DNA of 57,108 nt from CAZSDW01 sp964605705 (lineage in GTDB: Bacteria; Fidelibacterota; UBA2242): positions 1 to 57,108 of the forward strand of contig CAZSDW010000022.1 of assembly GCA_964605705.1 (NCBI GenBank). Reading direction: 5' to 3'. The position numbers and the translations under genes are program-made. Under the pieces are notes generated by a model. That model had not been told where the DNA came from. It ran no database searches and worked only from the letters and a program-made list of their open reading frames with translations. This document shows positions 36,056-45,739 of this stretch, piece by piece (position 1 is the stretch's first letter; the number at the start of each line of letters is the position of its first letter).

Positions 36056-36772
36056 TTACCTCCACTTCCGCATTTCCAGAATTCGAATACTCACCAGCAG
36101 AAAAAAGGCAATCAGCGATCCGAAATAGACCAGATTTCGTGAGTCAATAACACCTCTGGAGATATTGTTCAAATGGTAATCCATACTGAGAAATTGAAAT
36201 ATGGATCCCAGGAATCCCGGCACAAATATCAAAATTTTATCCAGGATAAAAAATATGAAAATGATCAGAAAACTAATCAAAAACGCCGTGATTTGATTAT
36301 CGGTTACGGAACTGCCAAAGGTACCAATCGCCGCATAGGCAGCACCTGCCAACAGCAAGCCCAAATAGCCCGATAAAAGAGCGCCAATATCAATATTATT
36401 GCCGATAATCAGCAAACTGACAAAATGCACCAGGGTAAATGCCAGAGCAGTAGCGATCAGGGTCAGGGCAGCGAGGAATTTCGCGACGACGATTTCCCCA
36501 TCGGAAAAGGGCAGCGTGGTGATAAACTCCATCGTCCCGGTGTTTTTCTCCTTGGCAATCAGGCTCATGGTAATTGCCGGTACGAAAAAAATATAGACAA
36601 TTGGTACAACCGAAAAGAGGGTGCGCAGATCGGATTCATTAATCAGGAAAAAGGTGCTCATAAAAAACCAGGCAGTGATCATGAGAAATACGACCAGGGT
36701 GATATAAGCGACCGGACTGTTAAAAAAAGATCGGACCTCTTTGCGGTAAAGGATAGAGTAGTTATTTCGCAT
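36056..36772 (-). CDS. ABC-2 type permease (GldF-like), cassette 1
   Basis: 238 residues from ATG at 36772, preceded by AAGGAGGT that lies inside the end of the ATPase gene. Six membrane segments. N-terminal YRKEVRSFFNSPVAYITLVVFL and the loop MSLIAKEKNTGTMEFITTLPFSDGEIVVAKF correspond to those of the cassette 2 permease. The end reads RILEMRKWR; the cassette 2 paralogue ends similarly (ESSKWRA), consistent with common descent. Confidence 0.93.
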   Translation of the reverse strand: MRNNYSILYRKEVRSFFNSPVAYITLVVFLMITAWFFMSTFFLINESDLRTLFSVVPIVYIFFVPAITMSLIAKEKNTGTMEFITTLPFSDGEIVVAKFLAALTLIATALAFTLVHFVSLLIIGNNIDIGALLSGYLGLLLAGAAYAAIGTFGSSVTDNQITAFLISFLIIFIFFILDKILIFVPGFLGSIFQFLSMDYHLNNISRGVIDSRNLVYFGSLIAFFLLVSIRILEMRKWR

Positions 36773-37709
36773 GGTTACCTCCTTCAATCGTAAGATTCCG
36801 GAACACTTCTTCGAGACTGGTTTTATGCCGGCTCATTTCCAGCACGGTCCATTTACTCTTAACCGCGTGTTTGAAAATCTGTTCCCGCGGATCGATCGCG
36901 TTAGGATATTCAAGAACAGCCGTTGTATTTTCATCTTTTATTTCAAATTCGGATAGTAATATCCCATCCTGAAAGGACTGGATCTTTTTCACGGAATCTT
37001 CGCTAGCATTCTTTAATTCCAGGGTCAGGCGGGTTTTACCCTTGAAATCACTCATCAATTGATCGACGGTTCCGTTGGCAACCAGTTCGCCATTATTGAT
37101 AATGATCATCCGGTCAGCCGTGGCTTGCATTTCCTGTAAGATATGGCTGGAAATGATAACGGTTTTTTCCTTGCCAAGTTTTTTGATTAAGCGCCTGATC
37201 TCAACGATCTGGTTCGGATCAAGACCTGATGTCGGTTCGTCCAGAATCAGAATTTTGGGATCATGAATGATCGCCTGAGCCAGCCCGACCCGCTGGCAGT
37301 AACCTTTGCTCAATTCACTGATATTCTTGTGAACAATGCCTTTTAAACCACATGTTTCAATGACGTCATTAAGGCGTGAGCGGAAATGATTCTTGTTTAT
37401 TTCTCTTGCCCGGGCGACGAATTCCAGAAAATCATAGACCTGCATATCATGATACAGAGGATTCATTTCGGGAAGGTATCCGATTAACTGCCGGATTTCC
37501 ATCGAATCCTCAATGACATTGTTATCATCCACAAATACATTCCCCGAGGTGGGGGACAGGTACCCGGTGATAACCTTCAGGGTCGTCGTCTTTCCGGCGC
37601 CATTCGGTCCGAGAAATCCCAGAATCTCACCGTTTTTGACTGAAAAGGAGATGTTTTTTACAGCTTTCACATCCCCATAGTTTTTCACCAGATTGCGAAC
37701 TTCAATCAC
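36762..37709 (-). CDS. ABC transporter ATP-binding protein (GldA-like), cassette 1
   Basis: 315 residues, the same length as its cassette 2 paralogue. GTG start with a strong AGGAGG. Walker A GPNGAGKTT, GYLPEMNPLYHDMQVYDFL, signature LSKGYCQRVGLAQ, Walker B ILILDEPTSGLD, switch His in SSHILQE. The first 240 residues are clearly homologous to the paralogue; the C-terminal 75 residues are divergent. It begins the first ABC-GldG-DUF4340 unit, 9 bases after the BatD-like gene. Confidence 0.95.
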   Translation of the reverse strand: MIEVRNLVKNYGDVKAVKNISFSVKNGEILGFLGPNGAGKTTTLKVITGYLSPTSGNVFVDDNNVIEDSMEIRQLIGYLPEMNPLYHDMQVYDFLEFVARAREINKNHFRSRLNDVIETCGLKGIVHKNISELSKGYCQRVGLAQAIIHDPKILILDEPTSGLDPNQIVEIRRLIKKLGKEKTVIISSHILQEMQATADRMIIINNGELVANGTVDQLMSDFKGKTRLTLELKNASEDSVKKIQSFQDGILLSEFEIKDENTTAVLEYPNAIDPREQIFKHAVKSKWTVLEMSRHKTSLEEVFRNLTIEGGNHAK

Positions 37710-37718
37710 GATGACCTC

Positions 37719-38666
37719 CTACTTTAGAAAGGGTTCATGTTTCGTTTTATCTATACAATTATACGCTGAATCCCAGTACTCGATCATTTCGCCGGGTTCC
37801 GGGATAAACTTGGCAAATTTAATCAGATCCAGACCATCGAACAGTGACTTGAAATCCAGTTCTATCTCACCATTGATATCCAATTCCGGAAATGATTCCA
37901 ATATCTCACGGGTTGTCATTTCGAGCGCCCGAACGAAATAGCGTCTTTCCAGGTATTCGCGCACGATTTCCGACAGACTGAAATAATACTGCCTGATCTC
38001 ATCTTCGGATCGATACTGATGTTCCCTTAGTTCATTCAATTTCCGAAAAGCCGTCAAATGGGGCGCCTCGAGATAATTTTCGTTCAAAGGCAGCGGCGGT
38101 GTTTTCTGCTTCCAGCGCCGATAATAAATCCACCAGGCGATGATGATGGCAGCCACCAGCAGAAAAAAAATAATATACGTCCAAGGGACTAACTTACGGA
38201 TGGCAAACGGTGGCTTGATATCTTTCGGTTCAGTGGTCCCGGGCGGCAGTACCGAAATGACATCGACCGTATATTCATCGGTCTGAAACAGCAGCGCCTG
38301 CGTACTGTCTGCCGCAGATAATGCCCGCAATTCCAGGGATGGAATGATCACCTTACCGGTATCAAACACCGTCAATTCCAGGGTCCACAACTGCCGATAT
38401 CCGTGTTTGATTTTTCGGGATTCACTCAGTTCCTGATCGATAATATCCCACTTTCCCAGCTTCTTATCAAGGTGTGGCAATTCAAAGTAGTTTCCTTCCG
38501 GATACTGCATGATAATATTAAGATGGATGCGGTCGCCAATCGTCGCGATACTGCTATCGATATTCGACGAAACCGTGATAGGAATGGATTGAGCGGATAT
38601 AGTAATTGAGAAGAAAAGCAGAGAAAGGATAATTTGGCGGAAATTAAGCAAGCTCACCTTGAACAA
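37719..38666 (-). CDS. BatD/DUF4381-like membrane protein of the MoxR cluster
   Basis: 315 residues. Signal sequence (IILSLLFFSITISAQ, ends about 26), a periplasmic beta domain (30-150) with the BatD-like start PITVSSNIDSSIATIGDRI, one membrane segment at about 163-181 (YIIFFLLVAAIIIAWWIYY), then a cytoplasmic helical domain (YYFSLSEIVREYLERRYFVRALEMTTREIL) like DUF4381. The start is TTG at 38666, or a GTG three codons later. In MoxR/DUF58/VWA clusters such proteins are presumed to link the AAA ATPase to the envelope. Confidence 0.78.
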   Translation of the reverse strand: MFKVSLLNFRQIILSLLFFSITISAQSIPITVSSNIDSSIATIGDRIHLNIIMQYPEGNYFELPHLDKKLGKWDIIDQELSESRKIKHGYRQLWTLELTVFDTGKVIIPSLELRALSAADSTQALLFQTDEYTVDVISVLPPGTTEPKDIKPPFAIRKLVPWTYIIFFLLVAAIIIAWWIYYRRWKQKTPPLPLNENYLEAPHLTAFRKLNELREHQYRSEDEIRQYYFSLSEIVREYLERRYFVRALEMTTREILESFPELDINGEIELDFKSLFDGLDLIKFAKFIPEPGEMIEYWDSAYNCIDKTKHEPFLK

Positions 38667-38669
38667 TTT

Positions 38670-39548
38670 TTACCGGAATCTCCTTTCCCGCATTTTGAAA
38701 AATTTAACGAGCGGCTCGACATAGGATTCACCGGCATCGATCTGTACCAGGTCCAGATTCATCAGTTTGGCTTCTTTGGAAAATTTCTGCCGTTTTTCAG
38801 CCACATAATCGGCGTACAGCCCGGTAAATTTCCGATCGAGCGTATTGACCCAGACCTCTTCGCCGGTCTCAGCGTCTTTCAGCTTCATCAATCCAACCGG
38901 CGGCAGCTCCCGTTCGCGTCTATCCAGCATCTGAATGGCAATAACATCATGTTTCTGATTCAGAATCCGCAGCGGTTTTGAAAAATTTTCATCGTCAAAA
39001 TCCGAGACGACAAACACGATCGAACGGCGTTTGAGTCCTTTCAGCAGGTATTCCAGACCGTTGGCGATATTGGTCTGCGTCGATTCCGGTTTGAAATACA
39101 GGAGCTCACGGATCACCCGCAGCACATGCCCTCTGCCCTTGTGGGGCGGAATATATTTCTCGACTTTATCGGTAAAAATCAGCAGACCAACTTTATCATT
39201 ATTTTTAATCGCTGAAAAAGCCAGCAGGGCACATATTTCCGCCGCAATTTCATTTTTAAACTTTTCATGGGAACCAAATGCGCCTGACTTTGAAGCATCC
39301 ACCATGAGCATCACATTCAGTTCACGTTCCTCTTCATGAATTTTAACGAACGGGTGATGATAACGCGCAGTGACATTCCAGTCGATAGTACGGATATCGT
39401 CGCCATACTGATATTCCCGAACTTCGGCAAATTCCATCCCCTGCCCTTTAAAAACCGAATGGTATTCTCCGCTGAATACATCATTGACGAGATTGCGCGT
39501 ATGTAATTCGATATAGCGAACTTTTTTTAAGATTTCCTTGGGTATCAT
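38670..39548 (-). CDS. DUF58 (VWA-like) protein
   Basis: 292 residues, standard family length. The invariant block FSGEYHSVFKGQGMEFAEVREYQYGDD followed by IRTIDWNVTAR sits at residues about 25-62. LMVDASKSG near 85 is the MIDAS-like start of the VWA fold. No membrane segment. DUF58 proteins almost always accompany MoxR ATPases, as here, and are thought to help assemble or activate large complexes. Confidence 0.95.
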   Translation of the reverse strand: MIPKEILKKVRYIELHTRNLVNDVFSGEYHSVFKGQGMEFAEVREYQYGDDIRTIDWNVTARYHHPFVKIHEEERELNVMLMVDASKSGAFGSHEKFKNEIAAEICALLAFSAIKNNDKVGLLIFTDKVEKYIPPHKGRGHVLRVIRELLYFKPESTQTNIANGLEYLLKGLKRRSIVFVVSDFDDENFSKPLRILNQKHDVIAIQMLDRRERELPPVGLMKLKDAETGEEVWVNTLDRKFTGLYADYVAEKRQKFSKEAKLMNLDLVQIDAGESYVEPLVKFFKMRERRFR

Positions 39549-39631
39549 TTCAAAATATCTTTTCAGATAATATCAAAACAGTCACCGAGTTCCCGCAAGC
39601 TATCTATTGATGGGGAATTATATTATTAAAT

Positions 39632-40624
39632 CTACGGGACCTCGACCGTGTCAATAATGCGGCGAATAATTTGCTCGACTGTCACCTCTTCGGCTTCAGC
39701 TTCAAAGGTCGGAATAATCCGATGCCGGAGAATATCCCACATGACATCCCGGATATCTTCGGGAGTCACATAACCTCTGCCTTCGATAAAGGCTTTGGCT
39801 TTGCTTGCCATTGTCAGAAAAATGGACGCCCGGGGCGATGCTCCGATATGAATCAGATCGTTTAAATCCGATAAATTGTAGGTTTCCGGTTCTCGGGTTG
39901 CAAAAACAATATCGACAATATATTTATGAATTTTTTCGTCAATATAAATTTCATCCACGACCTTGCGGGCTCGGATAAGATCCGCCGGTTTCACCAGCGG
40001 TTTGACCTCGATCAAAATATCGGAATGCGCCATCCGCTTTATGATTTCCAGCTCTTCCTCTTTACTGGGATAGTCTATCACAACTTTCAGCATAAAGCGG
40101 TCAACCTGCGCCTCGGGTAAGGGGTATGTCCCCTCCTGCTCAATCGGATTCTGGGTCGCTAAAACCAGAAACGGATCATCCAGTTTATGGGTCGTTTCAC
40201 CAATACTAACCTGGCGTTCCTGCATGGCTTCAAGCAGTGCCGATTGAACTTTGGCAGGTGAACGGTTGATTTCATCCGCCAGAATAATATTGCTGAAAAT
40301 AGGTCCCTTTTTGGTCTCAAAGCTGCCCTTTTGCTGATTATAAATCATCGTACCTATCAGATCAGCCGGCAGCAGATCGGGTGTGAACTGAATTCGGTGA
40401 AAGGAAGTATTGATGATCTTTGCCAGTGTACTGACGGTCAGGGATTTTGCCAATCCCGGAACACCTTCCAGCAAAATATGACCATTACAAAGCAGACCGA
40501 TCAATAATCGCTCGACCATCCGTTCCTGACCGACAATGACTTTGCCCATCTCCTGTTTCAGGTCTTGAATAAAAGTACTTTCTTTCTGGATTTTTTTATT
40601 CAGTTCCGAAAGATTGAAACTCAT
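39632..40624 (-). CDS. MoxR-family AAA+ ATPase
   Basis: 330 residues. Walker A EGVPGLAKS near 53-61, Walker B ILADEINRSPAKVQSALLEAMQE near 112-130, sensor 1 LATQNPIEQEGTYPLPEAQ near 155, arginine-finger region DRFMLKV, and the C-terminal lid with GASPRASIFL. MoxR proteins act as chaperone-like ATPases maturing metalloenzymes or protein complexes. DUF58 follows after 83 bases and the BatD-like gene next. Confidence 0.95.
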   Translation of the reverse strand: MSFNLSELNKKIQKESTFIQDLKQEMGKVIVGQERMVERLLIGLLCNGHILLEGVPGLAKSLTVSTLAKIINTSFHRIQFTPDLLPADLIGTMIYNQQKGSFETKKGPIFSNIILADEINRSPAKVQSALLEAMQERQVSIGETTHKLDDPFLVLATQNPIEQEGTYPLPEAQVDRFMLKVVIDYPSKEEELEIIKRMAHSDILIEVKPLVKPADLIRARKVVDEIYIDEKIHKYIVDIVFATREPETYNLSDLNDLIHIGASPRASIFLTMASKAKAFIEGRGYVTPEDIRDVMWDILRHRIIPTFEAEAEEVTVEQIIRRIIDTVEVP

Positions 40625-40642
40625 TCTGTGACTCCTATTATC

Positions 40643-41146
40643 TTACTGTCCCTTGGTAATTGATTGAAGCTGCGGTATTTCATCCAATGTTTTACCAAGA
40701 TTACTAATTTCCCACTCTGCCGATTGAACCAGCATGTGATCCGGATACTGTTCAATAAACTTTAAATAGCTGGCTTTGGCTTTTTCATAATCATTCAGAT
40801 CATTTGCATAAATATACCCGATCATAAAACTGGCATTTGGGCTTTTTGGATCGGAAGCATATTTATCCAGGACCTGCTGATACGCATCTATTGCGCTTTT
40901 ATAATCTTTCAGGTTGTTTTTATAAACTTCAGCAACCGCAAAAAGGGCTCTGACAGCCAGAGTGTCTTCCGGAAACCGGTTGACTAATTTCTGATATGTC
41001 TCAATTGCTTCGGCATATTTTCGGTTATTAAACGACTCCCGTGCCAAATTCCAATATCCATTCGCCGTTTTGACCTTGTCTTTTGAACAGGTCGCCAATA
41101 GAACCAGAAACGTTAGCAGAACGATCGTTAAAAGTTTTTTCCCCAT
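40643..41146 (-). CDS. TPR lipoprotein (BamD/YbgF-like)
   Basis: 167 residues. Lipoprotein signal MGKKLLTIVLLTFLVLLATC with Cys20 as the lipidated residue. The rest is tetratricopeptide repeats: YAEAIETYQKLVNRFPED, SAIDAYQQVLDKY and KAKASYLKFIEQYPDH. A strong AAAGGAGG precedes the start. It is probably the first gene of the long operon that runs to 29714; its promoter should lie in 41147-41287, but I could not define it. Confidence 0.88.
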   Translation of the reverse strand: MGKKLLTIVLLTFLVLLATCSKDKVKTANGYWNLARESFNNRKYAEAIETYQKLVNRFPEDTLAVRALFAVAEVYKNNLKDYKSAIDAYQQVLDKYASDPKSPNASFMIGYIYANDLNDYEKAKASYLKFIEQYPDHMLVQSAEWEISNLGKTLDEIPQLQSITKGQ

Positions 41147-41287
41147 CTTACAAACCTCCTTTGGTATTCCAATTTTCAGACATAATTATCGTCGCCTAAT
41201 TTATCTAATTTCACTATCCTTACAAAGCAGAAAACTCAACTCAATTTTATACAATTTCTCATGATGAATGTTCCAGCATATCAAATA

Positions 41288-43897
41288 TTACTTAAATATT
41301 ATTTCTCCATCGGCTTCATCAATGATAATTTTATCACCATCTTTGAACCTTCCGGATAATATTTCCGTTGCCAGCGGATTCAATATTTGTTTTTGGATAA
41401 TCCGTTTTACCGGTCGGGCGCCAAATACCGGATCCCAGCTGATTCGGGCTAGCTGGTTTTGGGCTTTATCCGTCAGCGTCGCATGAATCCCCTTACTCGC
41501 TATCCTTTGAAATAAGCGATCAAACTGCAAACTGACTATTGCTTTAATCTGCTCCGGCAGCAGGGGCATAAAGACAACCGTTTCGTCAACCCGATTCAAA
41601 AACTCGGGTTTTAAATGCTGACGCAACTGGGCATAAACCGTCTCCTGAATTGCCGAATAGACGGCTTGGATATTTTGTTCATCCAGCCCGGCTGTCTCAT
41701 TCATAATGGCTTGCGAACCGAGATTCGAGGTCATTATGATTATCGTATTCTTGAAATTGGCAACCCGACCTTTATTATCGGTCAGACGTCCATCCTCTAA
41801 AACCTGCAACAGAATATTGAACACATCTTCGTGGGCTTTTTCAATTTCATCCAAAAGAACAACCGAATAAGGTTTGCGACGAACCGCTTCGGTCAGCTGA
41901 CCGCCCTCCTCATAGCCGACATACCCCGGAGGCGCGCCGATCAAACGTGAGACCGCATGTTTTTCCATATATTCGGACATGTCGATCCGAACTATAGCAT
42001 TTTCATCATTGAACAAAAACTCCGCCAGAGCCTTTGCCAGTTCGGTCTTGCCAACACCCGTGGAACCAGTAAAAATAAAGGTCGCCAATGGTCGGTTTTC
42101 ATCCTGCAGACCAGCCCGTGCCCGGCGGACAGCATTCGCCACAGCCGATATGGCAATATCCTGACCGACAACCCGCTCATGTAGCCTGGCTTCAATCTGC
42201 AACAGTTTCTGACGTTCGCCTTCAACCAGGCGGGAAACCGGAATGTGGGTCCATTTCGATACTATGTTGGCAATATCTTCTTCGGTCACTTCTTCCCGCA
42301 CCAGAGTTCTTTCGCCATGTTCCTCACCGAGCACCTTTTTCTGATTTTCCAGTTCTCTTCCCAGCGATATCAATTCCGAATGTTTTAACTGGGCGGCACG
42401 TTCCCAGTTGCCTTCCCGTTCGGCTTTATCGGCTTCTGTTCGCGCCGATTCGATTTGCTTTTTCAGTTCATTGATCCGGGCAATATGACTTTTCTCAGCT
42501 TGCCATTGTCCCCGTAAAACCACGGCTTTGTCTTTTAATTCGGCTAACTCCTGCTGTATAACAACGAGACGTTCCTGTGACACCTTGACATCTTTTTCCT
42601 TTGCCAACGCCCGAGTTTCAATCTCCCGCTGGCTGATTTTCCGCTCAATTTCATCGAGTTCCGCCGGCAGGGAGTCAATTTCCAGGCGCAGGCGGCTGGC
42701 GGCTTCATCAATCAAATCGATGGCTTTATCCGGTAAAAAACGATCGGTAATATAACGGTTGGATAATTCGACCGCCGCCACAAGAGCGGCATCTTTAATT
42801 CGAATTCCATGATGTATTTCGTAACGCTCCTTGATTCCCCGTAACACTGAAATAGCATCCTCAACGGTTGGTTCATCAATCAAAATCGGTTGAAAGCGTC
42901 TTTCGAGAGCTTTGTCTTTTTCAATATATTTGCGATACTCATCCAGGGTAGTCGCGCCAATACTGCGCAATTCGCCCCGCGCCAATGCCGGTTTCAACAA
43001 ATTCGAGGCATCAACCGATCCTTCCGCGGCACCGGCTCCGACGACCGTATGAATCTCATCAATGAACAGGATGACCTGTCCATCGGATTCGTTAATCTCA
43101 CGAATCACCGATTTTAGACGGTCTTCGAACTCACCGCGAAACTTTGCCCCGGCAATCAACGCACCCATATCGAGAGCAAGGATTCGTTTGTCCCGCATGC
43201 CTTCCGGTACATCCCGGGAAACAATTCTCAGCGCCAATCCCTCTGCAATGGCAGTCTTCCCGACACCGGGATCACCGATCAGTACCGGATTATTTTTGGT
43301 CCGTCGCGCCAGGACTTGCAGAACCCGGCGAATCTCTTCTTCCCGTCCAATAACCGGATCAAGTTTCCCTTTCCTCGCCAGATTGTTTAAATCACGGCAA
43401 TAACGTTTAAGTGCCTGATATTTATCTTCCGGTGATTGATCCCTGACACTCTGACTGCCGCGAATCTCCTTTAGAGCCGCGAGCAGGTTCTCACTGGTAA
43501 TTCCATTCGAATTGAGAATCGATTTCAGGGTTGCACCGGCAGTACCGACTATCGCCAGCAAAATATGTTCGGCGCTGAGATATTCATCCTGAAACTGCCG
43601 GGCTGATTCTTCAGCATATTGAAACATTTTGTCAGAATTTTTACTCAGGTAAGGTTGCCCGACACTACCGGTAATTTTCGGATAGTTATTCAATAAATTA
43701 TTGACGGACTTCTGGAATTGCTGAGGGTTTCCGATAATTTTTTTAAGAACGGTTAATCCAACATTATCGGCAGTTACCAGAATTGCCTGAAGAAAATGTT
43801 CCGGCTCAATTTGCTGATGCGACAGATTCTGGGCAATATCCGTCGCATTTTTGACAATTTCCTGAGCCTTTATTGTAAATTTGTCAAATGATAACAT
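41288..43897 (-). CDS. clpB: ATP-dependent chaperone ClpB
   Basis: 869 residues, the full ClpB length. N-domain at 1-145 (two Clp-N repeats), first AAA+ with GDPGVGKTAIAEGLA near 205 and FIDEIHTVVGAGAAEGS, coiled-coil middle domain at about 410-525 with ERKISQREIE and NWERAAQLKHSEL, second AAA+ with TGSTGVGKTELAKALAEFL near 605 and VVLLDEIEKAH. No ClpP-binding loop is expected in ClpB. It rescues aggregated proteins with DnaK. The 13-base gap from the TamA-like gene suggests co-transcription; no sigma-32 or CIRCE site is seen. Confidence 0.97.
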   Translation of the reverse strand: MLSFDKFTIKAQEIVKNATDIAQNLSHQQIEPEHFLQAILVTADNVGLTVLKKIIGNPQQFQKSVNNLLNNYPKITGSVGQPYLSKNSDKMFQYAEESARQFQDEYLSAEHILLAIVGTAGATLKSILNSNGITSENLLAALKEIRGSQSVRDQSPEDKYQALKRYCRDLNNLARKGKLDPVIGREEEIRRVLQVLARRTKNNPVLIGDPGVGKTAIAEGLALRIVSRDVPEGMRDKRILALDMGALIAGAKFRGEFEDRLKSVIREINESDGQVILFIDEIHTVVGAGAAEGSVDASNLLKPALARGELRSIGATTLDEYRKYIEKDKALERRFQPILIDEPTVEDAISVLRGIKERYEIHHGIRIKDAALVAAVELSNRYITDRFLPDKAIDLIDEAASRLRLEIDSLPAELDEIERKISQREIETRALAKEKDVKVSQERLVVIQQELAELKDKAVVLRGQWQAEKSHIARINELKKQIESARTEADKAEREGNWERAAQLKHSELISLGRELENQKKVLGEEHGERTLVREEVTEEDIANIVSKWTHIPVSRLVEGERQKLLQIEARLHERVVGQDIAISAVANAVRRARAGLQDENRPLATFIFTGSTGVGKTELAKALAEFLFNDENAIVRIDMSEYMEKHAVSRLIGAPPGYVGYEEGGQLTEAVRRKPYSVVLLDEIEKAHEDVFNILLQVLEDGRLTDNKGRVANFKNTIIIMTSNLGSQAIMNETAGLDEQNIQAVYSAIQETVYAQLRQHLKPEFLNRVDETVVFMPLLPEQIKAIVSLQFDRLFQRIASKGIHATLTDKAQNQLARISWDPVFGARPVKRIIQKQILNPLATEILSGRFKDGDKIIIDEADGEIIFK

Positions 43898-43910
43898 GAC
43901 TTACTCCTCG

Positions 43911-45737
43911 TTAAAACGCATAGGGAATCGAAAACTGCCATTGCACATCTTTCTTTTCTTTCCTGTCAACCGGATTGAGAATCTTGGCAGCATCAATCCT
44001 TATCGGTCCTAAAGGAGTAGCAATTGTCAAGCCAATTCCGGCATCCCATCGATATGTCGTATTCAGCAATGACGTTATGTCAGGAGTTAAATTTCCACCA
44101 TCAATAAATATTTCAGAGCCCAGAATCCAGAACAGGGGAAAACGGATTTCAGCATTGGTCAAAACTGCGACGCTTCCCCCGTTTTCCGCAAATGTATTAT
44201 AGTACCACCCCCGCAAACTCGAACCGCCACCGATTTTAAATCTTGAGTAATCGGGCAAAGCATCAACTTTTCTGAAAGTATCCTGGTATCCAATCTTGCC
44301 CCGGTAGGCAAATATCACTTTTCGCCAAATCGGAAAATACTGACTGAACGATGTTTCAAACCAGTAATAATCCTGGGTACCGCCAAGTATCATCCCAACA
44401 ATCTTACCATCGAATGAAAAGACCGTACCCTTCGTTGGAAAAATAAAATTATCCCGATAATCTCTTCGGAACTTGAATGCAAACGCCCGCTCATTGTCTT
44501 CAGTCGTCGTATCCTGTTGCATACCGGTGATTAAATCGGTCCAAAATACTTTTTTAATCACGAAGCCAACGCTGGCAAAAACACGTCTATCCGGCTGATA
44601 AATCAATGCCGGTTCAAAACCATAGGAAGTTTCTTCTTCATTTCCCTCTAATTTATTTGAATAAAACAACCTGAAAGAGGTCGAAGATCGAAATCCAAAT
44701 AACCAGGGTTCGATATAAGTGATCGAAGCATTCGATGCCGGACGACCAAAAATATTCGTAAAATTGACCGACAATCCGACATTCAGACTCAAACGGCTGC
44801 CCCTGCCACCAATATTCCGATGCAACCACTGCCCATCCAGAGAAAATGAGGTGTACTCACTACCCTCCGCAATTCCTTTCTCCTGACCAAAACCAATTTT
44901 GCCACCCAGGTAGCGCATGTCTAACTCCCTGACTTCCACCTGAAGATCAAGGGTGTGATTGGTGGTATCGATATTATATGGCTTAATGTTAACGCTGGAA
45001 AATAATCCGGTCTCAAAGGTGTGCTTTTTCGATAAATCGATCTTTTTCTGGGAATAGAGATCACCCGGTTTTAATAAAATTTCCCGTTTAATCGGTTTTT
45101 CTTTTACCAGCTGGTTATTTTTAACAGTCACCGATCCGATTCGCATTGTGGGATTTTCAGTGACGTGAATATATAGGTGAATCCCCTCATTCACATCCAG
45201 GGAATCCTCAACTAAAACCAAAGGTTTTCCAATATTGGCATATTCGGTTTTTAGAAGTTTAATACCTTCGCGAATCCGGATGGGATTGTATGGTTTTTCC
45301 AGTTTATGGTCAAGAATCTTCAAAATATCGGCGTTATCCAGGGATGTATTTCCATCAATGTCAATTCCATGCAGAAAATACTGTCGTCCCTCGGTAATAA
45401 AATAGAACAGGTCAACCTTACCATTGTCAAGCACCTGAAACGAATCCCGAACCGCGCAATTCAGATAGCCATTTTTAATATAATAACTCTGTAGCGAGAG
45501 ACGATCCAGCTCAATCAGGCGCCGGGTAAAAGTTTTCGACCGGGTCAGGAACCGATCTTTTAAATTCATCTGCTTTTTCAATGTCCGGATTTTGAATGAT
45601 TCATTACCCGTTAGTTTGATTTTACCGACAACATACTCGGTTGGTGTAAACCGTCCCTGGGCGACTGCCAGTGAATGCATGCAAAGCAGCAACAGAATAA
45701 GGTATATCCATCTTTTAAAATTGACTTTGCCCGCCAC
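43911..45737 (-). CDS. tamA: TamA/BamA-like Omp85 outer membrane protein
   Basis: 608 residues. Signal peptide to about 27 (LLCMHSLAVAQG). Three POTRA-like units at about 34-105, 112-195 and 200-272 (the second contains YFLHGIDIDGNTSL). Residues 275-608 are a 16-strand-type barrel with the Omp85 motif GGGSSLRGW near 510 and a terminal aromatic strand ending PYAF. Directly follows the TamB-like gene (2 bases apart; GTG start). In the TAM complex TamA and TamB move lipids or autotransporters to the outer membrane. The number of POTRA units and the neighbour favour TamA over BamA. Confidence 0.9.
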   Translation of the reverse strand: MAGKVNFKRWIYLILLLLCMHSLAVAQGRFTPTEYVVGKIKLTGNESFKIRTLKKQMNLKDRFLTRSKTFTRRLIELDRLSLQSYYIKNGYLNCAVRDSFQVLDNGKVDLFYFITEGRQYFLHGIDIDGNTSLDNADILKILDHKLEKPYNPIRIREGIKLLKTEYANIGKPLVLVEDSLDVNEGIHLYIHVTENPTMRIGSVTVKNNQLVKEKPIKREILLKPGDLYSQKKIDLSKKHTFETGLFSSVNIKPYNIDTTNHTLDLQVEVRELDMRYLGGKIGFGQEKGIAEGSEYTSFSLDGQWLHRNIGGRGSRLSLNVGLSVNFTNIFGRPASNASITYIEPWLFGFRSSTSFRLFYSNKLEGNEEETSYGFEPALIYQPDRRVFASVGFVIKKVFWTDLITGMQQDTTTEDNERAFAFKFRRDYRDNFIFPTKGTVFSFDGKIVGMILGGTQDYYWFETSFSQYFPIWRKVIFAYRGKIGYQDTFRKVDALPDYSRFKIGGGSSLRGWYYNTFAENGGSVAVLTNAEIRFPLFWILGSEIFIDGGNLTPDITSLLNTTYRWDAGIGLTIATPLGPIRIDAAKILNPVDRKEKKDVQWQFSIPYAF

Positions 45738-45739
45738 TA

